Counted from the first letter of the stretch, positions 36,249 to 47,818 are shown. The stretch: 64,000 nt of DNA from Conchiformibius sp. (GCA_029984035.1 JASBYJ010000006.1:1-64000); one strand, 5' to 3'. Notes: a model not told the origin generated them from the letters alone. Translations and numbers: made by a program.

Positions 36249-38477
36249 TTAACTTAAAGGAATACGGATTTTGAATACTGTTCCTTTATTTTCTTTACTA
36301 TTTACGGAAATACTTGCTTTGAGTTCTTTAAGGCGTTGCTTCACCAAATCCATGCCTACGCCTTGACCTGCATCTTCATGTACATGATTTTCTGTAGAAA
36401 TACCGCTTCTGAACAGATATTGCAGTAATTTCCGCTTGGTTTGCAGTTCGTCATCTGAATCGGTAATAAAACCTTCTTGTTTTGCTTTCTCTTTCAATTG
36501 TTCAAAACGGATGCCGTTGCCGTCATCTGAAAACAACATGACGAGTTCATTATTATCAATCTTGAAATCACAGGAAATCAAACCTGTTTGCTCTTTTTTA
36601 TGCAGCAGACGTTCTTTGGGCGTTTCAATTCCATGGACGACTGCATTACGTAACAGTTGGATAAGGATTTCACGCAGTTTGGGTTGATTTTCTTGAGTTA
36701 AAGAATGTGCATGGTCGTAGCCTGTGATATTGAAATCGACTTGTTTGCTGTTTCTTGCAGCAATTTCCTTAATAAACTGTTTTAGTTGGGCGGTTTCCGA
36801 ATTCGTATCAAGTGTGGTAACGGTTCTATTTTGTGTTTCCGTAGCATTATCTTGAATCAAAGACATGATGTCTTTGGCACCTTGGGAATTTATTCTTTGC
36901 AAGATGCTCTCGATATGGTGGTTGAGATTCAAAATAGACTCAAGAGTTACCGCCAGGTGCATAAAATCTTGTCCGGTTAGTCCCGGTATTTCTTTGATTT
37001 GTTTTATTTCTTGTTCCATTTCTTCTGCTAGAGAGACAAATCGGTGCATTTTAAGAGAAGAGGCCTCTCCTTTTAAACCGTGAGCTTCGCGGAAAATTCC
37101 ATTGGCTTTTTCTAGCAATTCATTTTTGCCGCTGCAAGGTTGCATCAAAATCCGGTTAATACGGTGGCAGCAATCTTTTACATAATTCATGAAGCCATAC
37201 ATGGTGTCATGAGGTATGTTCAGAATTGAGGATAATAGCTCCAACTCGTGATTATGTTTTTTCTTTTCATGAGCTAAACGTTCTTCCAATACGACTTGTC
37301 GGGTGATGTCCACCACTCCGACCAATACATTAATAATCTTGTCATTTTCGTCATGAACGCGAGTAAAATTAAAACTTAAAATACGTTCGTTTTTTTCATT
37401 ATTATCAGACATAATCGATGTATGGACACGATCGAGAGGATTTAATTCCCAGATAAGTTCTTCAATAACATCGTCATTAAATAATTGTTCAATAAATTCT
37501 TCCGTCACTTGGAAATCTTTTTTCGAAATCAGTTGCTCCAGAAGTTTATTTAAAGTAACGCCCGAGATATTGTTATGACCCAAAATGTTTTCTAATTCCG
37601 CTGAATATTGGTCAGCAATAACTAAATCGGGTCCGATGAGGAATAAGCCTTCTCTTACGGTAGTGAGAATCTGCATGGTTTGTTCGCGGGCATAGGCCAA
37701 TTCTTCATCAGTTTTGAGCAGCCGCCGCAACGCACCAAAAACGATTATGAAGAAGAATAAGATAACTACGGCTATACCTACGGTTTGTACTATTTGCAGG
37801 ATTTGGGTTTTATTATTGGTTTCCAGTTCAAGTATTTTGACTAAGTCATTTGCTTCATAGAGTAATTGGCTATTGAAAATACGTGCGTAATCAACAGTAA
37901 AACCTATCGCTTCTTTGTTAAGTTCATTTTGGCCGAAACTGTTTAAAAACGAATCCATCAAACGAAGATAAGGAGCCCACGTTTCTTGGGAGTTTTGGAT
38001 ACTTTGTATGCCGTTTGGATTGGTGACTTTATCAAGTATGACGGTTTCACCGGAAAGTGACGTGGTTTCTCCTCCTTTTGCGAAAGCTGTCAGCGTGGTA
38101 TCAAATAGACTTCTTGAAGTTCTTAATTCATCGAGAGCGTTTTGTATATGGTCTGATTGTGCAATGTGTCGGTTAATTGCTTGTGTTAACGTTTCATGGT
38201 TATTGTCAGTGATAGATTTTTGAGTTTGTTGAATAACATCGCTTGTCATTAAATCAATATTCATAACGCCTTTTGCCATTTCTTGTACTAAAACAGATTG
38301 GCGTGAGGCAAGGTTAATTGCAACAGTATCTTTTGCAATTTGCGAAGACATATAGATGTTGTAACTGAGCAGTGTGCCGATAAAGATTAGGAGTAAAACG
38401 ATATAAATAATAATATTTGAATATTTTCGGATACCCGAAGAAGGCGGATTTTTAAAATTTTTCTGATTTTGACTCAT
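36249..38477 (-). CDS. Membrane sensor kinase with PilJ-like sensor domain and CheA-like HPt/ATPase core
   Basis: A 742-residue hybrid-type sensor. It has membrane helix 1 (about 20-43) and a periplasmic segment with INLASRQSVLVQEMAKGVM, typical of the PilJ-type sensor domain of type IV pilus chemotaxis receptors. Membrane helix 2 lies at about 227-250, then a PAS-like region (about 265-400, FLIGPDLVIADQYSAELENI). The HPt domain has its phosphorylatable His466 in REAHGLKGEASSL. The ATPase core has N box LLRNAVVHGIE (about 612), DDGNGI, the FRSGISTE segment and GQGVGMDLVK. There is no CheW-like domain and no ordinary DHp helix, so phosphate should move from ATP to His466 and then to the receiver. 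It follows the sugar-binding lipoprotein gene at 26 bp. Confidence 0.88.
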   Translation of the reverse strand: MSQNQKNFKNPPSSGIRKYSNIIIYIVLLLIFIGTLLSYNIYMSSQIAKDTVAINLASRQSVLVQEMAKGVMNIDLMTSDVIQQTQKSITDNNHETLTQAINRHIAQSDHIQNALDELRTSRSLFDTTLTAFAKGGETTSLSGETVILDKVTNPNGIQSIQNSQETWAPYLRLMDSFLNSFGQNELNKEAIGFTVDYARIFNSQLLYEANDLVKILELETNNKTQILQIVQTVGIAVVILFFFIIVFGALRRLLKTDEELAYAREQTMQILTTVREGLFLIGPDLVIADQYSAELENILGHNNISGVTLNKLLEQLISKKDFQVTEEFIEQLFNDDVIEELIWELNPLDRVHTSIMSDNNEKNERILSFNFTRVHDENDKIINVLVGVVDITRQVVLEERLAHEKKKHNHELELLSSILNIPHDTMYGFMNYVKDCCHRINRILMQPCSGKNELLEKANGIFREAHGLKGEASSLKMHRFVSLAEEMEQEIKQIKEIPGLTGQDFMHLAVTLESILNLNHHIESILQRINSQGAKDIMSLIQDNATETQNRTVTTLDTNSETAQLKQFIKEIAARNSKQVDFNITGYDHAHSLTQENQPKLREILIQLLRNAVVHGIETPKERLLHKKEQTGLISCDFKIDNNELVMLFSDDGNGIRFEQLKEKAKQEGFITDSDDELQTKRKLLQYLFRSGISTENHVHEDAGQGVGMDLVKQRLKELKASISVNSKENKGTVFKIRIPLS

Positions 38478-38503
38478 GATAAACTCATAATCCTTTTGGT
38501 TTG

Positions 38504-39595
38504 TTATTTGCTGTATTGGTCAATGTTTGTTTTATTAATGGCTACGTAAGGTACCATCATCTCATTATTAATAATTTTAAAGTCCAAACCGTAATTGACA
38601 TCTCGTCCCGTTCCTAAATTGGTCGCCAAGATTAATGCTTGTTCTGCCTGTTTCTGAGCATCTTGCAATACGGTGCCTGCCATTTTCCCCGCTTTAATCA
38701 ATTTTAAAGCTTCTGGCATTGCATCTACGCCATACACGGGTCGAACCAAACCCGCATCTTCAAGTGCGTCCAAAGCTCCGAATGCCATGGCGTCGTTGTT
38801 TGTTATCACAATCTCTACAGCTTGATGGCTTGGATTCGATAACCACATTTTCAGTTTGTTTTTCGCTTCTTCTGTACGCCAATTGGCAGTGATGATATCC
38901 ATTTTTTCCGCTTTGATACCTTTGGTCGGATAGCTGTTGATGGTAGCGGAAACCCATTTGGTACGGCCTTCTGCATCTGCGTGGCCTTCCTGTCCCTTTA
39001 AAATGACATATTGCAAAATACCGTCTTTATTTAAATCCCATTCCGGATTGTTTTGCCAGTCTGCAACAATCATCTCACCTTGTAAAATACCCGATTGTGC
39101 GGCAATAGAACCGATATAGTAAGCTTTATCATAGCTTTTCATTACTTTTGAACCGGGATGGCGGTTGAAGAATACGATGGGAACGTTTTTTACTTTGCTT
39201 TTATCTACCAATTCTTGCCCCGCCGTATTGCCGAAGCTTACATCAACCATATTGACCAATAGTGCCTGATTCCCTGCATCTACCATTTCCGCAACTTGGT
39301 CAATTTGATTTTCTTGATTATTTTTACCATCCAATACAGTTAATTTTAAATTGTCAATCTTCTTTTCCGTGTTTTCAAAACCAACCATCATATTTTGGAT
39401 GTATAAATCTTCCATACTATAGACTGTTAATCCGATTGGTGTTTTTTCGGTGAGTGCAAGTGAAATATTTTGGTTTTGTTTTTCTTCTTGGCAGGCTGTC
39501 AAAACAAACATGCTTAAAATCATGATGCCGATATCACGCCGGTGTTTGAAAGCAGATAAGCTCGCTTTATTAAATATTAAAGCAAAATTAAGCAT
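38504..39595 (-). CDS. Sugar-binding periplasmic lipoprotein (galactose/glucose-binding, MglB-like)
   Basis: A 363-residue protein with a type II signal peptide (lipobox LTAC, Cys35) and a periplasmic-binding-protein fold like MglB. It has PIGLTVYSMEDLYIQNMM, ALLVNMVDV, VFFNRHPG, a calcium-loop motif DLNKDGILQYV (about 187-197) as in the galactose-binding protein, and ITNNDAMAFGALDAL plus VYGVDAMPEALKLI. Galactose or glucose is the likely ligand. No permease or ATPase gene is adjacent; the next genes are a sensor kinase (26 bp) and a receiver. It therefore probably presents a sugar to the sensor and not to a transporter. The start may instead be the later Met25, which also gives a lipoprotein signal. 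Confidence 0.87.
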   Translation of the reverse strand: MLNFALIFNKASLSAFKHRRDIGIMILSMFVLTACQEEKQNQNISLALTEKTPIGLTVYSMEDLYIQNMMVGFENTEKKIDNLKLTVLDGKNNQENQIDQVAEMVDAGNQALLVNMVDVSFGNTAGQELVDKSKVKNVPIVFFNRHPGSKVMKSYDKAYYIGSIAAQSGILQGEMIVADWQNNPEWDLNKDGILQYVILKGQEGHADAEGRTKWVSATINSYPTKGIKAEKMDIITANWRTEEAKNKLKMWLSNPSHQAVEIVITNNDAMAFGALDALEDAGLVRPVYGVDAMPEALKLIKAGKMAGTVLQDAQKQAEQALILATNLGTGRDVNYGLDFKIINNEMMVPYVAINKTNIDQYSK

Positions 39596-39816
39596 AATAT
39601 TTCTTTCTCAAGAATCAATAGATTATATTTGGTGAGTTTTAACAGTGCCGTGATTGGTGGTCGGATACGGCTAGAAAAACTGCACATTGATAAATCTATA
39701 AGGTGCAGTTCGAGACACAATGATATGGGGTATGGTTAGGTAAATTTATTTTTTCGTGCATCTGTTCTCTAACTTGGCAAAATAATAAAGAATCGAATTG
39801 ATGTGATTATCCGTAG
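39596..39816. other. Intergenic region, presumed promoter region of the sugar-sensing unit
   Basis: The 221 bp upstream of the lipoprotein gene contain no uptake sequence or ORF. Promoter elements for the minus-strand unit should lie here, but none stands out clearly. Confidence 0.35.
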
Positions 39817-40251
39817 TCAATCCCAATCTTGTGCCACAAAATGCATCTCTTTGCCATCGCCGCTTAAAATCAGATTGTGTCCGTTGATTTGGTAGCGAGT
39901 CATGACAGGCAGCATAGAGGCAAAGGTTTTTTCCAAATCCATTTTATTTTTGCAATACATACGGGTGGACGCTACGGGGCCGAACGATACTGTTCCGTCA
40001 GTTTGTGTTTCGGTTTTGAACATCAATTGGTTGCAGCCCATATAGGCACCTGCCTGCGGAAGGTTTTGCCAGTTCATTTGGGCTTTGGATGCAGTGATTT
40101 GGTTCGGACTGAAGCCCTCCAGTCGGGTGAGCATCCATACCCGTTTTATAGATGCGCTGTCGGGTGTATTGTCGGATTGGATGGGGAGACCGGATGAATT
40201 TGCCGTGCACGCTGATAAAAGCAGGGAGGCGGTCAGTGGGAGCAGTTTCAT
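39817..40251 (-). CDS. META-domain (HslJ-like) lipoprotein
   Basis: The 144-residue protein has a lipoprotein signal (MKLLPLTASLLLSAC, Cys15) and one META domain: a W.L..L.G strand near residues 39-45, the AGAYMGCNQL motif with the conserved MGCN-type turn, and a FGPVASTRMYCKN(K)MDLE segment that fits the (A)xTxMxC signature of HslJ proteins. The two cysteines may pair in the periplasm. The family is linked to heat shock and novobiocin resistance in E. coli HslJ and to motility in others; no precise role can be given here. It stands alone between longer intergenic regions. Confidence 0.88.
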   Translation of the reverse strand: MKLLPLTASLLLSACTANSSGLPIQSDNTPDSASIKRVWMLTRLEGFSPNQITASKAQMNWQNLPQAGAYMGCNQLMFKTETQTDGTVSFGPVASTRMYCKNKMDLEKTFASMLPVMTRYQINGHNLILSGDGKEMHFVAQDWD

Positions 40252-40611
40252 AATTATTCCTTTCGTTGCGGAATAGATTGAAAAAGGCGGCAGCTGGCCG
40301 GCGTGTTCCGACCCGACAGGGCGGTAGCGGAATGTGCGTATATTGCCGTAAAACTGCCTGTCGTATTATACACATCTTTAATGATTTTGTATTAATCATT
40401 AAGCTGCCCCGTATAGGGCAAACTCCAATTAAGGGCTGATATATAAGAAAAAACCTACAATATAAAAGCCCCTAATTATGTTCTAAGGGGGCTTTCTCGT
40501 GAATATCACCGTTTGCAATTGTCTTAAAGCATCGGTTGAAGCATTACAAAGGCTGCCTGAAAGATGGGTTGAGATGGTCTCGGTATCTTTCAGGCAGCCT
40601 GTAGCATCGGC
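40252..40611. other. Intergenic stretch with two hairpins, META lipoprotein to trhP
   Basis: Two stem-loops are seen. The first pairs AAAGCCCC (40465-40472) with GGGGCTTT (about 40488-40495). The second is an uptake-sequence pair (40550-40600). Both could end the minus-strand trhP transcript. No gene is visible. Confidence 0.5.
40550..40600 (-). terminator. DUS inverted-pair terminator of trhP
   Basis: A perfect 16-bp stem (AGGCTGCCTGAAAGAT, 40550-40565, with its complement 40585-40600) and a 19-nt loop, 11 bp after the trhP stop codon. Confidence 0.75.
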
Positions 40612-41982
40612 TTAGGACGGATTGCTGATAATGCGCGCAATGAGTGCTTTTTCATACCCCTGCATATCGGGGATGTTTACCTGTATGCCGTTGCCGGGTG
40701 CCGCTTCGATGTTTTCACCTTTGCGTTTCATCTGTTGCAATATGATTTGGCGGTTGCCTTGCGGATGGATGATTTCCAGTGTATCGCCTACGGCAAAACG
40801 GTTTTTCACGTCCACCGTTGCCCAGCCTTCCGCATCAATTTCAGCCACTTGTCCGACAAACTGGCTTTGTTTGGCGAGCGAATGTCCGTGCAAGTAGTTT
40901 TGGTAATCCTGCGTGTGGTGGCGTTCCAAAAAGCCCGATGTGTAGCCACGGTTCGCCAAGCCTTCCAATTCTGACAACAGGCTGTAATCAAACGGTTTTC
41001 CCGCTACGGCATCGTCAATGGCGCGGCGGTAGCTTTGCGCGGTGCGGGCAACGTAATAGACGGATTTGGTGCGTCCTTCCACTTTCAGGCTGTCCACGCC
41101 GATTTCCGCCAGTTTCGCCACTTGCTCGATGGCGCGTAAGTCTTTGGAATTCATGATGTAGGTGCCGTGTTCGTCTTCCATCACGGGCATCAGTTCGCCG
41201 GGGCGGTTGGCTTCTTCAATCAGGAACACTTTGTCGGCGGCGGGGTGGCGGCTTTGTCCGTTGATGCCTTCAAAGGCGGCATCGGCTTCGTTTTTGGCTG
41301 CCTGAAAGTCAAATCCGCGCAAAGGTTTGACATCGCCCGCATCGTCCGTTTCGCTGCGGTGGACTTTGTAATCCCAACGGCAGGCGTTGGTGCAGGTGCC
41401 TTGATTAGGGTCGCGGTGGTTAAAATAACCCGACAGCAGGCAGCGTCCCGAATAGGCGATGCACAATGCGCCGTGTACGAACACTTCCAGCTCCACATCG
41501 GGGCATTGTTGGCGGATTTCGGCGATTTCTTCCAAGCTCAATTCGCGCGACAGGATAATGCGTTCCACGCCGATGCTTTGCCAGAATTTCACGCCCCACC
41601 AATTGGTTGTGTTCGCCTGCACGGACAGATGCACGGGAATGTGCGGCCAACGTTCGCGCACGCACATAATCAAACCAGGGTCGGCCATAATCAGCGCATC
41701 GGGACGCATGGCAATCAAAGGCTCCATGTCGGCCACAAAGGTTTTCAGTTTGCTGTTGTGCGGCAGGGTATTGACGGTTAGGAAAAATTTTTTGCCGCGC
41801 GCGTGGGCTTCGGCGATGCCTTGTTCCAACACGGGCAGTTTGGCAAATTCGTTGTTGCGGGCGCGGAGGGAATAGCGGGGAGAACCTGCGTAAACGGCAT
41901 CTGCGCCGAAATCAAAGGCGGTACGCATACGTTCCAAGCCGCCGGCGGGCAAGAGTAGTTCTGGAGCTTTCATGGGAGACAT
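40612..41982 (-). CDS. trhP: Peptidase U32 family tRNA hydroxylation protein TrhP (YegQ)
   Basis: TrhP (formerly YegQ) belongs to the U32 family and is needed for prephenate-dependent 5-hydroxylation of uridine-34 in some tRNAs. The 456-residue protein has the family signature ELEVFVHGALCIAYSGRCLLSGYF (residues about 166-190) and cysteines of a likely iron-sulfur site (CLLS..., GTCTNACRW), ending in a beta-barrel domain typical of the long group. It begins PELLLPAGGLERMRTAFDFGADAVYAG as in YegQ. ATG 41973 is an equally possible start. The codon use is GC-rich relative to the neighbours. An uptake-sequence pair flanks each end, so it is a single-gene unit. Confidence 0.92.
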   Translation of the reverse strand: MSPMKAPELLLPAGGLERMRTAFDFGADAVYAGSPRYSLRARNNEFAKLPVLEQGIAEAHARGKKFFLTVNTLPHNSKLKTFVADMEPLIAMRPDALIMADPGLIMCVRERWPHIPVHLSVQANTTNWWGVKFWQSIGVERIILSRELSLEEIAEIRQQCPDVELEVFVHGALCIAYSGRCLLSGYFNHRDPNQGTCTNACRWDYKVHRSETDDAGDVKPLRGFDFQAAKNEADAAFEGINGQSRHPAADKVFLIEEANRPGELMPVMEDEHGTYIMNSKDLRAIEQVAKLAEIGVDSLKVEGRTKSVYYVARTAQSYRRAIDDAVAGKPFDYSLLSELEGLANRGYTSGFLERHHTQDYQNYLHGHSLAKQSQFVGQVAEIDAEGWATVDVKNRFAVGDTLEIIHPQGNRQIILQQMKRKGENIEAAPGNGIQVNIPDMQGYEKALIARIISNPS

Positions 41983-41996
41983 TCTTTCAAAATATT

Positions 41997-42032
41997 TTCA
42001 GGCAGCCTATCTGTTTGAAAAGGCTGCCTGAA
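41997..42032 (-). terminator. DUS inverted pair between the TraB-like gene and trhP
   Basis: TTCAGGCAGCCT (41997-42008) and AGGCTGCCTGAA (42021-42032) pair perfectly over 12 bp with a 12-nt loop. It lies 34 bp after the end of the minus-strand gene at 42067. Confidence 0.75.
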
Positions 42033-42066
42033 TAATTAAGGCGGTACAAATTATCCGCTTTTCGGA

Positions 42067-43062
42067 CTACATCGGCAAGGGTGTTACGGTGTAGCCGTTT
42101 TGGCGCAGGAGGCGGATAACGCCGTGTTCGCCAAACAGGTGTGCCATACCTACGGCAACGGTGGTGCTTTGTTGCGGCAGTTCTTGCAGCAGCTTGGGCA
42201 TCCAGTTGAGATTGCGCTGTTTGAGTATGGCTTCGTCAATGTTTTTCATCAGCTCGACATCTTGAGGTTCGGTGTATTTGATGATTTCTTCACGGGTTTC
42301 CTGCCAAACTTTGCTGATGCGCCCTTGTTCGTAGTCGGCAAAAGCGGATAGGGCGTCGCGGCGGATTTCGGCTTCATGCTTGATATATGCATCAATGCCG
42401 CGCAGAGCTGCCGAATCGTCCATTAACTCGTTCAGCATGACTTCCGCTTCAAATAATTCCAGTCCGGCCATAGGTTTGCCTTGTTGCGCGGCTGCTTGGA
42501 ACAGCAGCGTATCGATGCCGTTGGCGGAGCTGTAGCCTTGGGGTGCGAATGCATAACCGAGAAACAGCCAAATATAACGCGGCGCGACTTTTGAACTGTC
42601 GCGTGCGAGTGTATATTTGATTTCCTCTACGGGAGAGCCTGTGAGCATACGGTGGACTTTTTGCAGCCGCTCCATACCTAAAGTTTGGTGCAGCGTACGC
42701 TCATGACTCATCAGATGGAGGGCGGTAAGCGCTTGTTCGGGTTCGCGGTCGAAGTAGGCAGGGTCAACCGATTCGCTTTCCAATATCAGTTTTTTACTTT
42801 TGTTTAAGGCTGCCTGAAAGCTTTCGGGCAGGGTGTTGTCGGGTTTGCCGATATGCATGGTGCCGATAAGATAGCTGTCGGGCTGCCCCTCTTTGCTGAT
42901 TTTCCATAATACGGTTTCGGCTTCAGGTGCATAGGGGTCGCTTGCGGGTGCGGCGGCAACAGAGGCGGGCGATGACGCTGCGGGCGTTTCGGCGCTGTCG
43001 GCGAATGGGCAGCCGCAGAGCATCAGGGGAATAAGCAGCAGAGATTTCAGTATATTGGACAT
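42067..43062 (-). CDS. TraB/GumN family protein (lipoprotein or exported)
   Basis: The 331-residue protein has an N-terminal signal with possible lipobox LMLCGC (Cys16 or Cys18), then an alanine/serine/proline-rich linker. The TraB/GumN (TIKI-like) domain follows, with DSYLIGTMHIGKPDN (conserved GTxH), L(I)LESESVDP, NGIDTLLFQAAAQQGKPMAGLE (the DxxL...A...GK...LE block) and a final TTVAVGMAHLFGEHGVIRLLRQNGY with the conserved GxxHL. The family is related to metal-dependent proteases of the TIKI type; in bacteria its role is mostly unknown. It is divergent from the EIIA gene and followed by a terminator, so it stands alone. Confidence 0.9.
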   Translation of the reverse strand: MSNILKSLLLIPLMLCGCPFADSAETPAASSPASVAAAPASDPYAPEAETVLWKISKEGQPDSYLIGTMHIGKPDNTLPESFQAALNKSKKLILESESVDPAYFDREPEQALTALHLMSHERTLHQTLGMERLQKVHRMLTGSPVEEIKYTLARDSSKVAPRYIWLFLGYAFAPQGYSSANGIDTLLFQAAAQQGKPMAGLELFEAEVMLNELMDDSAALRGIDAYIKHEAEIRRDALSAFADYEQGRISKVWQETREEIIKYTEPQDVELMKNIDEAILKQRNLNWMPKLLQELPQQSTTVAVGMAHLFGEHGVIRLLRQNGYTVTPLPM

Positions 43063-43226
43063 GGCGTATCTCGCATGAGAAAAAGAGCATTATATAACCA
43101 ATTCCCTTGGAACAGCGGTTGCGTACCGGTTTGAACGAATGGCAAATCATGCCGTTTGGAGCGTTAAGGCTGCCTGAAAGATATTTTTCAGGTACACTTG
43201 CGCCGATAAAACCAAAGGATATCCTT

Positions 43227-43631
43227 ATGATAGGTTTGCTAATCATTACACACTACCGTTTGGGGCATGCTTATGCTGATGTGGCAAAGCATTTTTTTCC
43301 CGAACGCGATTTTGCCAATTTGCGTATGGTCTCTGCCGGCAGGGACGCTTGCCATGACGAGCTGATTGGGCGGATTCAGGCAGCGGTTGCCGAAATCGGT
43401 CGTGGCAAAGGCGTGTTGGTATTGACCGATATTTTTGGGGCAACGCCGTGCAATGCGGCTTTAAAAACTGCCGAGCCGCAGAAAATTGCCGTGCTTACGG
43501 GGTTGAACGTGCCGATGTTGGTTAAGGCGTTGTCTTATGCCGACCAGGCGGATAATGTGTCTGATTTGGCAGAAAAGGCCAGAGACGCAGGTATTCAGGG
43601 AATTATGTCTTTCCAGCAGTCTGTCCGATAA
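43227..43631 (+). CDS. PTS EIIA component, mannose/fructose (ManX) family
   Basis: A 134-residue EIIA domain of the mannose family. The phosphorylated histidine is likely His9 in LLIITHYRLGHAY; the family core LVLTDIFGATPCNAAL (residues about 66-81) and VLTGLNVPMLVKAL follow. It accepts phosphate from HPr (ptsH, 29566). The start at 43227 has AAAGGA 8 bases upstream; the longer frame would read through an uptake sequence. No EIIB, EIIC or EIID genes are adjacent, so a regulatory role is more likely than sugar import, as in other neisserial PTS sets; that is inference. The next gene starts 14 bp after the stop. Confidence 0.9.
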   Translation: MIGLLIITHYRLGHAYADVAKHFFPERDFANLRMVSAGRDACHDELIGRIQAAVAEIGRGKGVLVLTDIFGATPCNAALKTAEPQKIAVLTGLNVPMLVKALSYADQADNVSDLAEKARDAGIQGIMSFQQSVR

Positions 43632-43645
43632 TCGGGGAAAGCGTT

Positions 43646-44704
43646 ATGAAGATAGTCAGAAAAAGCAGCGGCAATAGGCTGCCTGAAAAATGGTTCAGAC
43701 GCGGTTTGTGGTTGGTCGCCGTAATATTTGCTTCGTTTTTAATCGGTTTGGGAGGGAAAATCGTTGAGGATTTGCCGCAAGCCGAGCCGTTCCGCGACTT
43801 GGAATATTATCTTGACCATAAAACGTATGACCCTCTCGAACGCCAACGCGAATCTTTGCAGCGGCAATCGGAGCAATTGTTTCAAGATTATGAAATCATT
43901 GAAAAATCATTAGAGAGCCATAAAGAGCAAATCATCTTGGAACAACGCAGTCTCAACAATTGGCTGGCGGCGCGTTCGGTAACTGAGCAGTCGGAACAGA
44001 ATCCGCAGGTTTTGCAGCGCACACGCAAATTGGATGAGATGCGTCAGCAAGAGCATGCTTTGCTGTTGCGAAAAGATGAGTTGGAAGACAGGCAGCGGCA
44101 AAATATCCGTGAAACGGATGAAGTCGAAAAGGCCGTCGGTAAGCTCGAAGATGCAGCTCGGGAGCGGAAAGAAGCGGACGAACGCCGTATCGAGCTGACT
44201 GTTTTCCTATACCGATTGCTTCTTACTTTGCCTTTGCTAGCGATAGCGGGCTATTTGTTTGCCAAGCACCGCCAATCGAAATGGTGGCCTTTTGTGTGGG
44301 GCTTTATCGGTTTTGCCCTGTTTGCCTTCTTTGTGGAATTGGTGCCGTATTTGCCTGATTACGGCGGCTATGTGCGTTATTTGGTGGGTATTGCGGTAAC
44401 CGTTGCGGCAGGGCGTTATGCGGTATTGGCAATGCAGCGTTATTTGGAACGCAAACAAGCAGAAGAGGCGATGCCGCAAAATCAAAAGCAAGAGTTGGAT
44501 TACGATTCTGCACAAACGGCCATGAGTAAAGGCATTTGCCCGCGTTGCGAACGCAGTTTGGATTTCGGCAATACGAAATTGGATTTTTGTCCGCATTGCA
44601 GTGTTCATCTGTTTAGCTATTGCACGCAGTGTAAAACACGTCACAACGCTTTTGACCGTTATTGTTTTCATTGCGGATGTAAAGCTGGAAATCATGACAG
44701 ATAG
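43646..44704 (+). CDS. Membrane protein with coiled coil and C-terminal zinc ribbon, unknown function
   Basis: A 352-residue protein that I do not recognise as a named family. One membrane helix lies near the start (about 21-38), then a long charged coiled coil outside or inside (about 60-185, rich in E, Q, R) and three more hydrophobic segments (about 188-205, 212-232, 240-262). The cytoplasmic tail carries two zinc-ribbon-like C-x2-C pairs: CPRCERSLDF and CPHCSVHLF, then CTQC and CFHCGC. The codons for RLPEK near residue 12 come from an uptake sequence. It starts 14 bp after the EIIA gene, so it may be cotranscribed and functionally linked, but this is only position. Confidence 0.7.
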   Translation: MKIVRKSSGNRLPEKWFRRGLWLVAVIFASFLIGLGGKIVEDLPQAEPFRDLEYYLDHKTYDPLERQRESLQRQSEQLFQDYEIIEKSLESHKEQIILEQRSLNNWLAARSVTEQSEQNPQVLQRTRKLDEMRQQEHALLLRKDELEDRQRQNIRETDEVEKAVGKLEDAARERKEADERRIELTVFLYRLLLTLPLLAIAGYLFAKHRQSKWWPFVWGFIGFALFAFFVELVPYLPDYGGYVRYLVGIAVTVAAGRYAVLAMQRYLERKQAEEAMPQNQKQELDYDSAQTAMSKGICPRCERSLDFGNTKLDFCPHCSVHLFSYCTQCKTRHNAFDRYCFHCGCKAGNHDR

Positions 44705-44887
44705 CCGGAGAATACTTTAGGATATAAAAATTTGATTATTATAAATTTTTATTTATCGGTAATGATGGCTGTATTTGTTTAAGATACTGTTGTGTAGCTA
44801 ATAGCCGTATTTGGGGAGTCTTATCAGTTTATTTTATTATTCATAACCTAATTGCTGTTTGATTATTGTGATAAATCAATAGAAGAT

Positions 44888-44922
44888 AAAAAGGCTGCCT
44901 GAAAATTTCAGGCAGCCTTTTT
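44888..44922. terminator. Bidirectional DUS terminator between the zinc-ribbon gene and hupB
   Basis: A perfect 17-bp stem: AAAAAGGCTGCCTGAAA (44888-44904) with TTTCAGGCAGCCTTTTT (44906-44922). A/T runs on both sides make it suitable for both convergent transcripts. Confidence 0.88.
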
Positions 44923-44939
44923 GAGAAAGATGGTTTCAG

Positions 44940-45218
44940 TTATTTTTTAGCAACGGCATCTTTAAGAGCTTTACCGGCAGTAAATTTCGGTACGGTTGCA
45001 GCAGGAATGGTAATTGCAGCTTTGGTTTTCGGGTTCAAACCCTGGCGTGCGGCACGTTCGCTTACTTTAAAAGTGCCGAAACCGACCAAAGTAACACTGT
45101 CGCCTTTATGCAGGGCGGTTTTTACGACAGAGGTAAAAGCGTCCAAAGCTTTACCGGCATCGGTTTTAGTCAAACCGGCTTCTTGGGCGATAGCATCAAT
45201 CAGTTCGGATTTGTTCAT
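44940..45218 (-). CDS. hupB: DNA-binding protein HU
   Basis: HU is a small nucleoid protein that binds and bends DNA without sequence specificity. The 92-residue protein begins [28 protein letters not shown] and has the beta-arm region [23 protein letters not shown]...IPA, the classic HU/IHF signature, ending in KDAVAKK. AGAGAGAAAACC precedes the ATG. It lies between lon (downstream gene 45380, same strand, read first) and a convergent gene; the lon-hup order is common in proteobacteria. The gap from the lon stop is about 160 bp, so hupB probably has its own promoter. Confidence 0.96.
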   Translation of the reverse strand: MNKSELIDAIAQEAGLTKTDAGKALDAFTSVVKTALHKGDSVTLVGFGTFKVSERAARQGLNPKTKAAITIPAATVPKFTAGKALKDAVAKK

Positions 45219-45379
45219 GGTTTTCTCTCTCTTTAAGTTGGGAGTAAAGCAAGTGTAAAAGTCCCACCATTAGGACGTTTACGCGGGGTTTTGTAACAGG
45301 CAGATTTATAGTTTATCGGACAAACGGTGTCAAGCATAAGATGCAGGCAGCATCAAAAATCTGTGCTGCCTGTCGTATT

Positions 45380-47818
<2,439 letters not shown>

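Noticed and set aside
40465-40495. Possible riboswitch or small RNA at the CCCC/GGGG hairpin upstream of the META gene.
   Set aside because: Only one short stem is seen, without conserved elements of a known class; a simple terminator is the more economical reading.
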